Assembly (NCBI GenBank): GCA_009746045.1
Contig: RPFO01000165.1
Coordinates: forward strand, 4,404,185-4,468,184
Source of the DNA: Mesostigma viride
Lineage: Eukaryota > Streptophyta > Mesostigmatophyceae > Mesostigmatales > Mesostigmataceae
Direction: 5' to 3'
Length of the DNA: 64,000 nucleotides
A program made the translations under genes and the position numbers. Within the stretch, counting starts at the first letter, position 1. Each line of letters starts with the position of its first letter. Positions 55,401 through 64,000 of this stretch are shown here, piece by piece. The notes below the pieces were generated by a model that saw nothing but the letters and a program-made list of their open reading frames with translations, was not told the DNA's origin and did no database searches.

Positions 55401-58400
55401 TTGTTTCTTCCTGACGTCAGATTGTATCGACGATCAAGCGGGTGGAGCAATAGACTCAGGCTGCTTCCCTGCTTCTCCCATCTGCACGGACGACACCCAA
55501 CGAGGCAGTCTTGGAGATAACTCTGCCGGGAACAACTGCGCAGGTGCTTAAGCTGGCTGTCAAATCTGGTCGAATTTTTTCGGAAGTGTTTTTTTTGTAG
55601 TATCCTTGCAACCGCGAGCTTGTCTTTTATCCTGAGATGAGGACTTATGAGTGTAGCGAGATTTGTAGGTGATGGAGCAGAAGACAGTGGCGGCAGTGTC
55701 TTTTTTCCAGACTGCCTTGGTGGGCCCGGGCCATGCGATGCAAGTATATAATGTGGGTTCTGACTGCCTCGATTTGTTTCAATGGGCTTGCCTGTCTGTG
55801 TAGCTGTGTGCGCATTGGTTGTCTGGGCATGAGCCTGCATGGTTGTATCAGCCACAAATGCCTCTGCTAGTGTTCTGCACGATGCCAGCACGGGACCACG
55901 ACAGGGAGGCCATTCGTGTAAGCTACTTGTCATTTCCCAAGTAACTTTTCGTTTCCCAAGTACGCTGTATCGAGCCAGAGAAATACAGCAGTACACGTAT
56001 TCTGAGCCCCGACGTACGCATTTTCTTCGAAAAGTACGTCTTCAGGTCTTGGAAATCTGCTCTGCTATAAAGCACCATCACTGTTACAGTACAATGCTTT
56101 GTCATAATGGACCTGTCTTGGGCACAAAAGGAAGCTTAACTTTGGCAACGTCGCAAACAATGTAATGTGCCTCCAGCTCTCTCTCGTTTCTGGACTATGT
56201 GAGGGGGTCTGATATGAAACGACAGCATATAGTTGTCGGTATTCGCTAGTGGAAAGCATGGAAAGGCATGGCCATCAGTCAAGGAATGATGTGGTTGGGA
56301 AACGTAGAGAATGCTCCATTGTAATGCATTAGTGGTATCTAATAGTGCTCCCCATATAAGCTTGAGTTTTTTCACACGTATTCTGAGGGTCAAGCCCGCC
56401 CAGCCTGGGCGATATGTCCTCACCTGGCGTGCCCCAGGCCGCGCGCGGCAGGGCCGCCACCCGTGGACTTTTCGTGATAGACTCGGCATGGACATGTGCT
56501 ACACTAGACGTGACGGGCTCACACCCGGGCAGCCTCTTGGTTTGTCTTTAATATGGAGGCAGATGATAGATGGCAAGTAGGGATGAAGGAGACCACCCCC
56601 AAGTGTGTGGGGGCTCCGCGTGTGACCGCGTATGGCATTCATAGCGATTCGGGCCGCGGTGCCCACACCCCTGTAACTAGGACCTAGATAGCTTACACCA
56701 TCCATTCCATCCCATGTTCCCCTCCCACTGAGGACTTATGCTCACGTGACGCAGTCACGTGTCTATTAATTAATTAATTTATTAATTAATTCTGAGGGTC
56801 TGACGTGCACCCCCATACTTTTGGCTCAGCGTATTTACCCGGACCAAGTACTTGCCCATCCGGGTCATTTGTCCATGCTTTTCCGGTGTCTACTTTTTGC
56901 TGCTCATGCCAGGGAGTTCAAATTTGGTTACCCCTCTCATGAAATGTTTAGTTGGTTTGGATGTAGATAATAATGCCTGACATTGCTCTCATTCCAAGGT
57001 TCTGCTTATGCGCGTGATTGTTTGCGTCTTCATGAGGTCAGCCTGCGTCGACGATGGTACCGGAAACACCCCTGACAGTGGCTGCGAAGAGAGCGAATCT
57101 GGCCATCTTTGCTATGACGCACAGGGAAACGATGGAGATAAGGCTCCGGGGCAGTGGTGCGCTGGTATGTACCAGCTGTCAAATCTGGAAATATATTTTT
57201 GGTATCGGTTGGTATAGCGTCCTAGTAGTTTACAGGCTCGTATGGTACAGGATTCGTTTTCGTGGGACTTGGCTAGATGCACGGGGCACCCGCAGAATCG
57301 CAACAAGAATCGCAACATGCCCCCCCCCCCCAAAAAAAAAAAGATCGCCCACTAAGGACAGGTAGACGCACGCCGTGGCTGCCATCTTCAGTTTCACACA
57401 ATCTTATTTATCCAAGGAGTTCTAAGGCTACCAAGTTACGCAGCAATCGGTTTTGCCAGCTACAATCAGGTCAGCAACTTTTGCCTTTTGGTCCTCCTGG
57501 AAAGGTGCGATTCTTGTTGCGGTACTGCGGGTGCCCCCTGTACCATGGCCAGGGGTCAAGGTTGCATGTTGTTTGACGTATTTAGTTTTCTGCTGTTCAC
57601 AGCCGTGATTTTCTTGTTTCTTCCTGTTTTCAGAATTTTGTAGGGAGTTAACCAACGGTCCAACAGAAGTCACAGACTGCAGTGCCAGCTCACTACCTCC
57701 GATGGTGTGAGGCCAGGAGCTGCAAGGAGTTGGGGCAATGTCAATAATAATGCTGTAATCTGTACTATGTGTGCTTGCTTCTTGTATGTGTATGTAGTAA
57801 CCACGTGCTGCTTCAGGTTCTCTGGCCATGAGCCCGCTTGTAACAGCCACACTCTGACCACAAGGTTGGCTCAGGAAAGAGCTGCATGTGATGGCTACCC
57901 ATACAAGGAACAGTCTGCACAGGACTTAAGGCAGAGGAAGGTCCTTGATGAAACTGGCTGCATGTTGTACAGACTGTCCTTTTCATGCATTTGATCAACG
58001 GGTCTTGTAAGTTCTAGTTGTAAAGTCTCGGTGGAGCCCGATGTAGATTGACGTTGGACATTTTTTGAAACTCGGCTGTTCATGTTTGTGCGTGTTACTT
58101 TGTTTCTAACCGAGATCAGCATGCTTTGACGATGCAAGCGGTCCGTCAAAAGATGGTGTTTGCAGTGACGACAAGCCCATGTGTGAAACGCTCTACTCCA
58201 GCTCTGGAGAAGGCCTTTGGGGGTACGGCTGCTATGGTAGGTCTCGGCTATGCAATCCGGAAGTGCTTTTATGCTTCTTGTGAATGTGAATTGCGAGCTC
58301 GATCTTCTCTTGAATTTAATTCATGCATCTTTCATAGCTTTGATTGTAGGTCGAGGTTTTGACGTTGCTTTTACTCCTTCTGTTCATTACTCTGTGCGTT

Positions 58401-60400
58401 CGTTTCTTCGCAATTTCAGAATGTCTCAACGATAAATCTGGTGTTGAACCGGACACGGGCTGCACAGCCCCGACTCCCATTTGTCTCCCAGTTGACGGGC
58501 CTAATGATGAGGCAGATTATCATGGAGGATCCTGTCAAGGTCTGTTCTGCATGTCTTGGTGCTATGGAAGTGCTGTTTGGGTCTATGTACCCCAAGATGT
58601 TGTCCTGGAAACAAGTTTGCTAGCTGCCATGGTGTGCCATCTGTTAAGTGCATGCTGGCTCTTGCGAAGAGAATTACTGCTGAAGGACTCTGGTGTGTTC
58701 GGTTGCCATGCAGTTGCCTCAGTGCTTGGTCATGTACCCACACTTGCTTGCTTGTACGTAAATGCACAGCTCGAGGCATTGAACTGGGTCAGCTAGAAGA
58801 GGTGCATGTGATGATCATAGCCAGTACACTGAGAAGGAAACAAACAAAAGTAGCGACTTGCTGATGCTTCAGTGCAAGCAGATCCCAGGCATCTCCATGA
58901 CTGTCTCTAACGCACAACAAATGCTCAAGAAGAAGGCGGACTTGGCCCGAAAAGCGAGAAGATGCATGCCTGTAACTGGACAGAAAAACTGTCTCCCTGA
59001 GTTGTTAAAGCGAGGGAAAGCATCGCATCATGACACTCATCATCGTTACAGACTCTACCTATCGTCATACCAACATTCATGTGGTAGCGTATGCTAAAAG
59101 CAGTCAAATAGCGGACCAATTCACCATGATGTACTAGCCAACCATCACAGCCCGAAGCGCATAAGCAAAACGGAAAGACACTCACAGACCCTCGATCACA
59201 GCCCCGATATTGGTCCTGAAAGAATCAGCGACACATATGCGGTCACTGAGACATGCGGCGAACTCTCCTTTCACTTCGGCTGGCTTGAATCCGCATCTGA
59301 CACAACATCGATGGCAAATGGTGGTCAGATCAGCTCGCTTGCAAACCTGGAAAAATGGCCTGGGGAGGCTTTGTTGCATCCTATAGCGCAAGCAGAGTGG
59401 GCGTGACACCGATGCAGGATATTCTCTGGGGTGCCTGAGGATTCGTGCTTCAGCCTCCAACCGCTTCTTCTGCATGCCAGTCAGCTTCAATACCCTTGCA
59501 AAGGCACCAAGGATCTTTTTGCACCATGTTTGTTTGACAACTTGGCAGCATCTCTAAACTTCAGTGTGCGTGTGTGTTTGTGCGGCTATATATGCATGGC
59601 CGTGATGGCTTTTCTGGGCCTGAGTTGGTCGCGTTTGCCTGAATGTCCCTTCCCCATGTGCAGCATTGTCAACCCCCAGCTGTAATGTGAGCTTCTCCGG
59701 CAGGGACAACTCTTCCGTAGCCGCCACCTGTGCCAAGGACGTGGCTACAGAAGCATTGGTGGAGATTAACATCGGCAGCTGCATTGCGTCTGACTTTGAT
59801 CTACCCAAGTTTGCGTCGGCGTTGGCCGTCCAAATGTTTTACACTGTACCACGTTGCGCGGTCGAGGTGTCGGCGGAGGTGTCGTCGGGCGTTGGCAATA
59901 TTACTAAGAGGCATCTGCTGCAGACAGATGTTACGGTCACAATAGCCCTACGTCTGCACGTGGGCGACTTGCCGTCCGGCAAGGAGCTGCAGGACTTGCT
60001 TGACTCGCCGGCCTTTGCCCTCTTTGTCGCCAACTACTTGGAGGATGTACTGGGGACTGTCCTGTCCATCAGGGTTGTGTACAGCGGAGTCTCCATGCTG
60101 TCGTCTGCCACGTCTGACCCCCACTTCACGACCACCCGCGGCGACAAGTTTGACTTCAACGGTGAGGCTGGCAGCAGCTATTGCATCGTGAGCAACAAGC
60201 AGCTGCAGGTGAACGCACACTTCATGGGCGCCACAAGCAGCAATGTCCTACCTGGGGGGGGGATCTCCAGGCAGGCGGACCCACGTACGTGGATGGACCA
60301 AGTAGCCGTGCTGGCTGGAAGGGACCGGCTGCTGGTGGAGGCGGAGGGGCCGGCTGGTTCTCATTTCGCGGCTTCGGTCGGCGCAGTCTCTGTGAACGGG
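43295..60400 (+). CDS. Modular secreted cysteine-rich protein with root-cap-like segment (multi-exon gene, 3' end not found)
   Basis: Exon model: 43295-43430, 45858-45977, 46678-46794, 49222-49338, 53810-53926, 54621-54740, 55421-55543, 57042-57164, 58120-58236, 58420-58539, 59664-60400. All donors are GT and all acceptors AG. Every junction up to the last exon is phase 1, and the joined frame has no stop over 649 codons. The product has an N-terminal hydrophobic signal sequence, nine 39-41-residue modules (pattern C-x-D/N-D, then D-S/T-G-C, then P-x-C, then G-x-x-C) and a long C-terminal part containing SDPHF...GDKFDFNGEAGSSYCIVS, which resembles the root-cap / late-embryogenesis-like family of plants and green algae. 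Cysteine pattern and signal sequence imply an extracellular or wall protein. Further exons after 60400 must exist but were not recognised. Confidence 0.72.
43752..43808. repeat. Imperfect long hairpin in intron 1
   Basis: GCATTTTGAAT...GACCTA pairs with TAGGTC...ATTCAAAATGC, stem of about 27 positions with few mismatches. It lies just left of the dispersed repeat that fills intron 1. Confidence 0.75.
43880..45235 (+). repeat. Dispersed repeat in intron 1 (relative of the 47-48.7 kb element)
   Basis: Shares ordered blocks with 47430-48600, including GTATTTAAACCCATACAGC, CTTGGCCCAGGCGGTG, GGCGCAAGCCGCCATGG and AAAAAGTACCCT. Diverged; ends not resolved. No ORF. Confidence 0.75.
45858..45977 (+). 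CDS. Cys-rich module exon A1
   Basis: Acceptor GACGTCAG, donor GTACGT, 120 bp, phase 1-1. Encodes CIDSAAGGNRDTGCDEDYYY then VC...GTLCVG; five Cys-pattern anchors kept. Confidence 0.72.
   Translation, partial: VVSIVQLVAIVTPAVTKIIIMCAALVPQVLDRVQPGPSA
46210..46310 (+). pseudogene. Decayed B-type module exon after A1
   Basis: Follows a GTGATCAG acceptor and ends at CTGCAA before GTGAGG. One frame reads NGGTEVTGCSA and another CLEPGGQVLQ, a scrambled module. Frame changes and a stop prevent use. Confidence 0.5.
46678..46794 (+). CDS. Cys-rich module exon A2
   Basis: Acceptor GACGCCAG, donor GTACGT, 117 bp, phase 1-1. CIDDAAGGGTDSGCGQNGPV then C...NCYG. Confidence 0.72.
47027..48742. mobile_element. 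1.7-kb TTAA-flanked DNA transposon (piggyBac-type insertion)
   Basis: TTAA on both sides (47023-47026, 48743-48746) and 14-bp ends CACGTCGTACGTCA / TGACGAACGACGTG (13 of 14 matching as inverted repeats). Each end also has a palindrome ACTCxGTCCTA...TAGGACTGAGT (47045-47070 and about 48675-48702). Flanking intron sequence is continuous with other copies of the gene's repeat unit once the insert and one TTAA are removed. TTAA duplication is the hallmark of piggyBac elements. No transposase, so non-autonomous. Confidence 0.75.
48756..48856 (+). pseudogene. Decayed B-type module exon after A2
   Basis: Same structure as 46210-46310, separated from A2 by the TTAA element. Confidence 0.5.
49222..49338 (+). 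CDS. Cys-rich module exon A3
   Basis: Acceptor GACGCCAG, donor GTGAGT, 117 bp, phase 1-1. CVDDEASGEVDSGCDSDNPV then C...LSCN. Confidence 0.72.
49567..49672 (+). pseudogene. Decayed B-type module exon after A3
   Basis: Best-preserved of the decayed set: one frame runs MEVPTGGTEVTGCSAMPLYI then PLCLEPGGQVLQ to the donor. Its phase does not match the gene. Confidence 0.5.
50020..50212 (+). mobile_element. LINE/SINE 3' end with AT-rich tail in intron 3
   Basis: Ends GGTGCTCCGTGACTCCCCAA, then CGGGAGCA, then a T/A-rich tail. Same hairpin and tail type as 22860-22927. The 5' limit is uncertain. Confidence 0.55.
50213..51160. other. Intronic sequence, no recognisable feature
   Basis: Part of the long interval between A3 and A4, which has been expanded by insertions; no supported ORF. 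Confidence 0.4.
51163..51817 (+). pseudogene. Decayed ORF inside intron, unknown
   Basis: Two frames look protein-like in turn: QEKKQLATLLAKCTSPEEAV (51340-51440) and then QLKSVVQLLADHIDVADVLD with LLALTDLAADDKEALPPLTP (51470-51640), charged and helical. A frame change near 51440 separates them. No family recognised. It ends at a perfect hairpin. Probably the coding relic of a mobile element inserted in the intron. Confidence 0.35.
51767..51820. repeat. Perfect 24-bp-stem palindrome
   Basis: AGGTTAACGCATATTCTTAC plus ATCC, loop TGCGCT, then the exact complement. Likely terminator-like hairpin or terminal structure of a mobile element. Confidence 0.9.
52100..52260. repeat. Dispersed repeat, partner near 60.5 kb
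   Basis: TAAAATGAATGTTTCTCTTG, then GTGGG...AACTCCAATGTGGACCAAAA; closely parallels 60515-60560 (TCTCTTGGTGGG, CTCAATGGACCAAAA). Confidence 0.5.
52345..52965. repeat. Diverged dispersed repeat, partner at 22985-23600
   Basis: See the partner entry; it is interrupted here by the T/G tract at 52613-52647. Confidence 0.55.
52613..52647. repeat. Poly-T then poly-G tract
   Basis: 19 T followed directly by 16 G, inside an intron of the modular gene; a likely assembly-uncertain site. Confidence 0.9.
53290..53613 (+). repeat. Minisatellite, 25-26 bp unit, about 13 copies
   Basis: Unit ACGTATTATTACCTTTTACC plus a C run of varying length. Lies about 200 bp upstream of exon A4. C/T-rich on this strand, resembling repeated branch-point/polypyrimidine signals. 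Confidence 0.92.
53810..53926 (+). CDS. Cys-rich module exon A4
   Basis: Acceptor GACGCCAG, donor GTGCGT, 117 bp, phase 1-1. CIDDEASAGVDSGCDSDNPV then C...GSCDG. Very close to A3, so a recent duplicate. Confidence 0.72.
54155..54256 (+). pseudogene. Decayed B-type module exon after A4
   Basis: Acceptor GTGACCAG, end CTGCAA before GTGAGG; early stop. Confidence 0.5.
54621..54740 (+). CDS. Cys-rich module exon A5
   Basis: Acceptor GGCGTCAG, donor GTGCGT, 120 bp, phase 1-1. FCRDDAAGGEVDSGCDDSYP then VC...ISCE. Confidence 0.72.
54964..55064 (+). pseudogene. Decayed B-type module exon after A5
   Basis: Acceptor GTGATCAG; GGTEVTGWSAM shows the module Cys replaced by Trp; early stop. Confidence 0.5.
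55421..55543 (+). CDS. Cys-rich module exon A6
   Basis: Acceptor GACGTCAG, donor GTGCTT, 123 bp, phase 1-1. CIDDQAGGAIDSGCFPASPI then C...NNCAG. Confidence 0.7.
55650..55741 (+). pseudogene. Possible decayed B-type module exon after A6
   Basis: GATTTGTAGGTGATGGAGCAGA... parallels the other B copies and ends TGCAA before GTATAT; strongly diverged. Confidence 0.3.
56409..56712 (+). repeat. Dispersed repeat, copy 2 (inverted partner at 9.9 kb)
   Basis: Plus-strand copy of the repeat at 9908-10246, inserted in intron between A6 and A7. Followed at 56750-56795 by a CACGTGACGCAGTCACGTG hairpin and an ATTA-rich tail. Confidence 0.85.
57042..57164 (+). CDS. Cys-rich module exon A7
   Basis: Acceptor GAGGTCAG, donor GTATGT, 123 bp, phase 1-1. 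CVDDGTGNTPDSGCEESESG then HLC...QWCAG. Confidence 0.72.
57634..57725 (+). pseudogene. Decayed B-type module exon after A7
   Basis: After the TGTTTTCAG acceptor the phase-1 frame reads FCRELTNGPTEVTDCSASSL, clearly module-like, then meets an in-frame TGA. This copy links the decayed set to the live modules. Confidence 0.5.
58120..58236 (+). CDS. Cys-rich module exon A8
   Basis: Acceptor GAGATCAG, donor GTAGGT, 117 bp, phase 1-1. CFDDASGPSKDGVCSDDKPM then C...YGCYG. More diverged: the DSGC motif reads DGVC. Confidence 0.7.
58420..58539 (+). CDS. Cys-rich module exon A9 (possibly an intact B-type exon)
   Basis: Acceptor AATTTCAG, donor GTCTGT, 120 bp, phase 1-1. CLNDKSGVEPDTGCTAPTPI then C...GSCQ. 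Lies only 183 bases after A8, the spacing at which other units have a decayed second exon. Confidence 0.7.
59664..60400 (+). CDS. Long exon with root-cap-like motif
   Basis: Acceptor CATGTGCAG, donor GTGAGT after VSVNG; enters in phase 1 and leaves in phase 0, 737 bp. Starts LSTPSCNVSFSGRDNS; contains KRHLLQTDVTVTIALRL (a basic RHLLQ site common in algal extracellular proteins), then SDPHFTTTRGDKFDFNGEAG, SSYCIVSNKQLQVNAHFMG and TWMDQVAVLAGRDRLLVEA. The DPHF...FDF.G...Y.I.S...L.VNA pattern fits the root-cap-like family, recognised from memory. The domain continues beyond this exon. Confidence 0.7.
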
Positions 60401-60514
60401 GTGAGTGGACCAGGTTTGGCAAACGGTTACAGTCTATGCTCTTGATTAATGACTTGTTCAATTACTTCGAACGTTGAGGTATATGCTCTAGATACCTAAA
60501 AAGCCTTGCACACC

Positions 60515-60745
60515 TCATTGTAAAATAAATGTATCTCTTGGTGGGCACGAGCTCAATGGACCAAAAGCTAGGAGTAATGCGATCTACCAAACATGAATAG
60601 AAATCCACAAATATTTCGACTCGGCCTCCCAGGCCTACCTGCCGCAAATATTTCCATGCCTCTGAGAGGATCGAACCGAACCCGGTACCCCAGTAGCGTA
60701 CGCCAATCTTAGTTATTATTAAGTAATGCGATACGCATTACTTAA
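60515..60745. repeat. Dispersed repeat with 12-bp palindrome at its end
   Basis: Relative of 52100-52260. At 60719-60745 TTAAGTAATGCG ATA CGCATTACTTAA forms a perfect stem. The 52 kb copy has its own palindrome (51767-51820) nearby. Confidence 0.5.
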
Positions 60746-62020
60746 CTTCCATTTCTGGCCTCGCTTTGCTTTGCATGCATTGACACCACAAAACATCAAG
60801 GCTGTGACAGTGCGTGCTAGCTCTATACGATGGAATAACAAAGGCTTGTCTACCAGATGACCACATGAAAGCATCGGCGGTAAACCGGTATACCGCAATT
60901 TTTTGGCACATTTTGGCAAAGTCATTCATTTTTGGCGATGGGAGTGTCGGATTTTGGTCCGTGCCGTCCTAATAGTGACCATTCCTGGCACATAACATGC
61001 AGGTTCTGAGTGCCCTCATCGATATCTGTCGTTTGCGCTACTCAATCTTGAGATTCGACCCCCAAATGTGCTACTTGGCCTGTATTGGCTTTCGCCCACT
61101 AGACGCTAAGGGGCCGGCATACAGCCATTTCTTCACCTGTCTTGAAGCCATACGTAGTATCACTCAACCGGAAATGAACTTTCCATGATGTAAGGCATGA
61201 TCCTGGATCCTCTCGCGGAGATCTGTCGATAGCGCTACTCACAATAAGAGTGGGACTTGATTTTCGAGGCCCTGTCTACGATTGTAGACGGGTTTACCGC
61301 CAACGCTTTCACATGGCCATCTGTGTGCTAGGGTGAGCACGCTTCATGAATTTGCAGGGCCAGCCCACAGCAGCTGACAGTGCCCCTGCTCTACCCCCTT
61401 TTGCCAGGGCGAGAGGCCCTGGGAGGCAAAAGAAACAACCTGCTTCCCCAGAATGTGTGTAAACCTACCGTTAGTTATCCTCGAGACATGAAAATGGGAT
61501 TTCTCTCTTTTCATGTTATGATAACACATAGAGGGATCACAGCCATGCCCGTTTCCCTTGCCATCAGGTCAGGCACCATGCTTGGTGATGTGAACGCACA
61601 TGGCATCCAATTATGCCACTTGTGTGTTGGCTACAGTACTCGCGAAACAGCACAAACTTGAAAGTGTTCAGTCCAGCTGCTTTGCTATCGACTGGACTAA
61701 CGATACAGCTAGCAAACTAAATGCCAAAGCATCATGTACGGTGCATTGAGTACGTCGTGTCATGCACAACATCAAACACGAAATGCTGGGCCGAGATGCT
61801 ACCGTTGGCACCTAAATCACACAAATTACCTAGTTGCTTGAAATTATATCTTCGTCGTGCTGTAACTTTTGCTATACTGTTTTCAGCGCTAAAAATTGTA
61901 CCTGAAAGATCACGGCAAGCCCTACCTAACCTATGTAACTGTCGGCCAGATATACGACAGGCCTGCGGGTGTGATCATTAGGAACGCCAAGCTAAGACCT
62001 CCATTGACAACATGATGGCC
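60746..62020. other. No recognisable feature
   Basis: Only short ORFs. The next exon of the modular gene was expected here, but I found no acceptor followed by matching sequence. Confidence 0.35.
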
Positions 62021-62025
62021 AGATA

Positions 62026-62496
62026 TTAAGAATGTAAACAGGCTGTTATGCCCCTGGGTGAAATTTTACCCTTGGTAGTGGCCCAGTGGCCAAACTCTGT
62101 GACCCGAACAAACGAGTTCATGTGTCCAGGATGCCAGACGTCTGCAGTGCTAGCATCCGGCGCTCCCCACCTGCCGGCCCGCTGCTCTGTGCCGACAGCA
62201 TAATCGATGCCCAGGTGGACTTCCCTCCCACGCTCACCGCGTAGTGCAGCAGACCAGGCAGCACTGCCTCCAGCCAGCAAGATGCTCGGCGCCACCCCCT
62301 TCGTGCGTGTTAGCCTCCCAGCACTCGCCGAGGGTGCTTGGATCGCTGCCAGCACAGCCTTTTCCTGGTCCAGCAATGTCACCAAGGCAACCAGCAATTG
62401 CCCAACTTCTCTGCCAATGGGGCCGCTGCTTGGCCTGGATAGCAGTGCGCCCATGGGCATCGCATAGCCTGTTGTGGTTCCCATCAACTGAGCCAC
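62026..62496 (-). CDS. Hypothetical ORF, weak support
   Basis: 156 codons, with a stretch of normal amino-acid composition (GREVGQLLVALVTLLDQEKA; ILLAGGSAAWSAALRGERG). No domain; the sense strand of the same interval is also open. Could be a transposon fragment. Confidence 0.25.
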   Translation of the reverse strand: MAQLMGTTTGYAMPMGALLSRPSSGPIGREVGQLLVALVTLLDQEKAVLAAIQAPSASAGRLTRTKGVAPSILLAGGSAAWSAALRGERGREVHLGIDYAVGTEQRAGRWGAPDASTADVWHPGHMNSFVRVTEFGHWATTKGKISPRGITACLHS

Positions 62497-62704
62497 GTCC
62501 TGGTCTAGACCGCCACAGCTGGATCCGGTGCACCCGGGGCGCCATCCCCCCAGTTGTCCCCGCCTCGCCCCCCCACTCTCTGCTGAGACGCCAAATGCCC
62601 TAGCCGTTGCTTAGCCATGATCATCTTCCACCCCATGTCCGCAACTTTGCATAGATGCTGGAATACACGGTGGTGCAGGTGCACTTCAGTTGTGCACCCC
62701 AAGT

Positions 62705-63410
62705 AGGTGGCAGTTTACACCCACCACCTGCAGGTTGTCACCTAGAATTAATTAAAAACCATATGCCGCTTCTCAGGGATATGTGCTACATATCCTCCCC
62801 ACGGAGGTATTTTCTTAATTAAAATTAATTAATTCTTGGCTCAGCAGCTTAGTCATAGATACAGTTAGCAGAGCTCAACAAGTATATTTGATGTAGTCCT
62901 TCATTTGGGGTGATTGTAGGACCGGAGTAAGGAGTTGGCTTAGAATCCATTTAATCGAAATTTAAATCGAATGGCAAGATGACAGTTGCCCTTGATGGTT
63001 CGTCTTGTATTTTCTCTTTTTCTGTTAACTTGCTGGGTATTCCTCGATGGCGGGGAATGTGGCTCCAGGTCGGGGGCGCTGTCAATAGCCCGACTACATT
63101 TCGCCGCCTAGGACACCTTTTCTAGCGGGCATGTGGTTCGGTCAAGTTGGGGGAAACGGTGGCAGCTCTCCAAGCGTCAGATACTTGGAAATTTGGTTAC
63201 GTTCGTATCGAGAGTAGAATTCCGACAATTTTCCTCGTTCGGACTGAACCACAGTGAATTTCAGCATCCGTCCAGCACCAAAGCATGGACCTAGCAAGAA
63301 TGCTGTCAAACATCTCGGAAGTAGCAGGTTTTAGTATCGAGCGCGCTTGCGCTAGTGTTCAGTACAAATCTGGACTCCGTCAGGCCAGCAAGCGGACTGT
63401 ACCGACGTGG
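62705..63410. other. No gene; AT-rich start
   Basis: Begins with AATTAATTAA repeats around 62747-62835 flanking a small GGGATATGTGCTACATATCC hairpin. Otherwise unremarkable. Confidence 0.4.
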
Positions 63411-63415
63411 GAATA

Positions 63416-63542
63416 AACTGAACTGAACTGAACTGAACTGAACTGAACTGAACTGAACTGAACTGAACTGAACTGAACTGAACTGAACTGAACTGAACTG
63501 AACTGAACTGAACTGAACTGAACTGAACTGAACTGAACTGAA
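63416..63542 (+). repeat. (AACTG)n microsatellite, about 25 copies
   Basis: Directly preceded by GTACCGACGTGGGAATA, similar to the GTGGGA-A-ACAAC lead of the retroposon tails near 34-36 kb, so probably another retroposon tail. Confidence 0.9.
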
Positions 63543-64000
63543 CGGTGGACTTTACTTTGAAGTTCGTACTCAAATTTTGTCATCGAAATCGGAGGGAAAT
63601 ATTCGACCAAGGTACTAGAGATCTCATTGAATGTTCAGAACCGGCCTATATTGATGCCAAATGGTGCGATTCTAGATAACATATGTTGCTCTACTGGTAC
63701 CCGACGGTGCCGAACTTCGAAATTGAATTTGTGACACCCGCCGTATTGACGGAACCACATTCTCGCATAATTTGGGTTTCCGCGGTGGCGAAATGTAGTG
63801 GCATTTGGTTGGGATGTGTGATTTACACATGCACTAGTTATGGAGTGTCCTATGTCTATCTGTACGGCAAAGTCAAGCTTCTCATGGAGGTTGGGGGACT
63901 ACTGACATTTGCACGAGAAGCCGTGGAACGAGATCGTGACTATTTACCCAACCTGTCGTTTCTTCCCTCACCCCTCTCGCATGTTCCCTTCCCCATTTCT
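63543..64000. other. No recognisable feature
   Basis: Window end; no ORF supported. Confidence 0.4.

Noticed and set aside
63352-63610. Repetitive VQFSS ORFs and a possible telomere
   Set aside because: (AACTG)n array; not a known telomere repeat (TTTAGGG or TTAGGG) and flanked by unique sequence.

Overview
Eukaryotic, repeat-dominated DNA. It has GT-AG introns, several LTR retrotransposons, LINE 3' ends, cut-and-paste elements and long simple repeats. There is no bacterial-style gene order, and I saw no rRNA or convincing tRNA gene. A secreted modular protein ending in a plant/algal root-cap-like segment, plus a methyltransferase-bearing Ty3/gypsy element (a combination reported in charophyte algae and dinoflagellates), point to an alga, most likely of the green lineage. 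That placement is an inference.

Layout. (1) 1-~8.1 kb: a Ty3/gypsy retrotransposon cut by the left window edge. It carries Gag with a zinc knuckle, an aspartic protease, a C5-cytosine DNA methyltransferase, reverse transcriptase, RNase H, integrase and a C-terminal PHD finger. The reading frame changes inside the methyltransferase. (2) 8.4-10.25 kb: a GC-rich duplicated segment with a decayed ORF, and one arm of a dispersed repeat whose inverted partner lies at 56.4 kb. (3) 10,374-18,212, minus strand: a complete copia-like element with 617-bp LTRs and target duplication TGATG. It has an extra ORF before gag, an in-frame UGA between gag and pol, and a protease-like segment between integrase and RT. 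(4) 18.2-24.6 kb: old diverged repeats and a LINE 3' end. (5) 24,617-32,724: an LTR element with 779-bp near-identical LTRs, target duplication TTCTC and mostly decayed coding capacity. (6) 32.7-43.0 kb: simple-sequence arrays, an inverted repeat pair that acts as a natural empty-site control for a 730-bp hAT-like element and a 54-bp retroposon tail, and a pogo-like foldback element. (7) 43.3-60.4 kb, plus strand: the one host gene I can support. A signal-peptide exon is followed by nine short cysteine-rich exons of 117-123 bp, all of phase 1-1, and a long exon with a root-cap-like motif. Paired decayed exons and transposon insertions fill its introns. (8) 60.4-64 kb: no gene recognised, one weak ORF and an (AACTG)n array.

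The strongest biology is the DNA methyltransferase plus PHD-finger retrotransposon, and the exon-duplication array that builds the modular secreted protein. All positions and similarities come from reading the sequence by eye; no alignment or database search was run.
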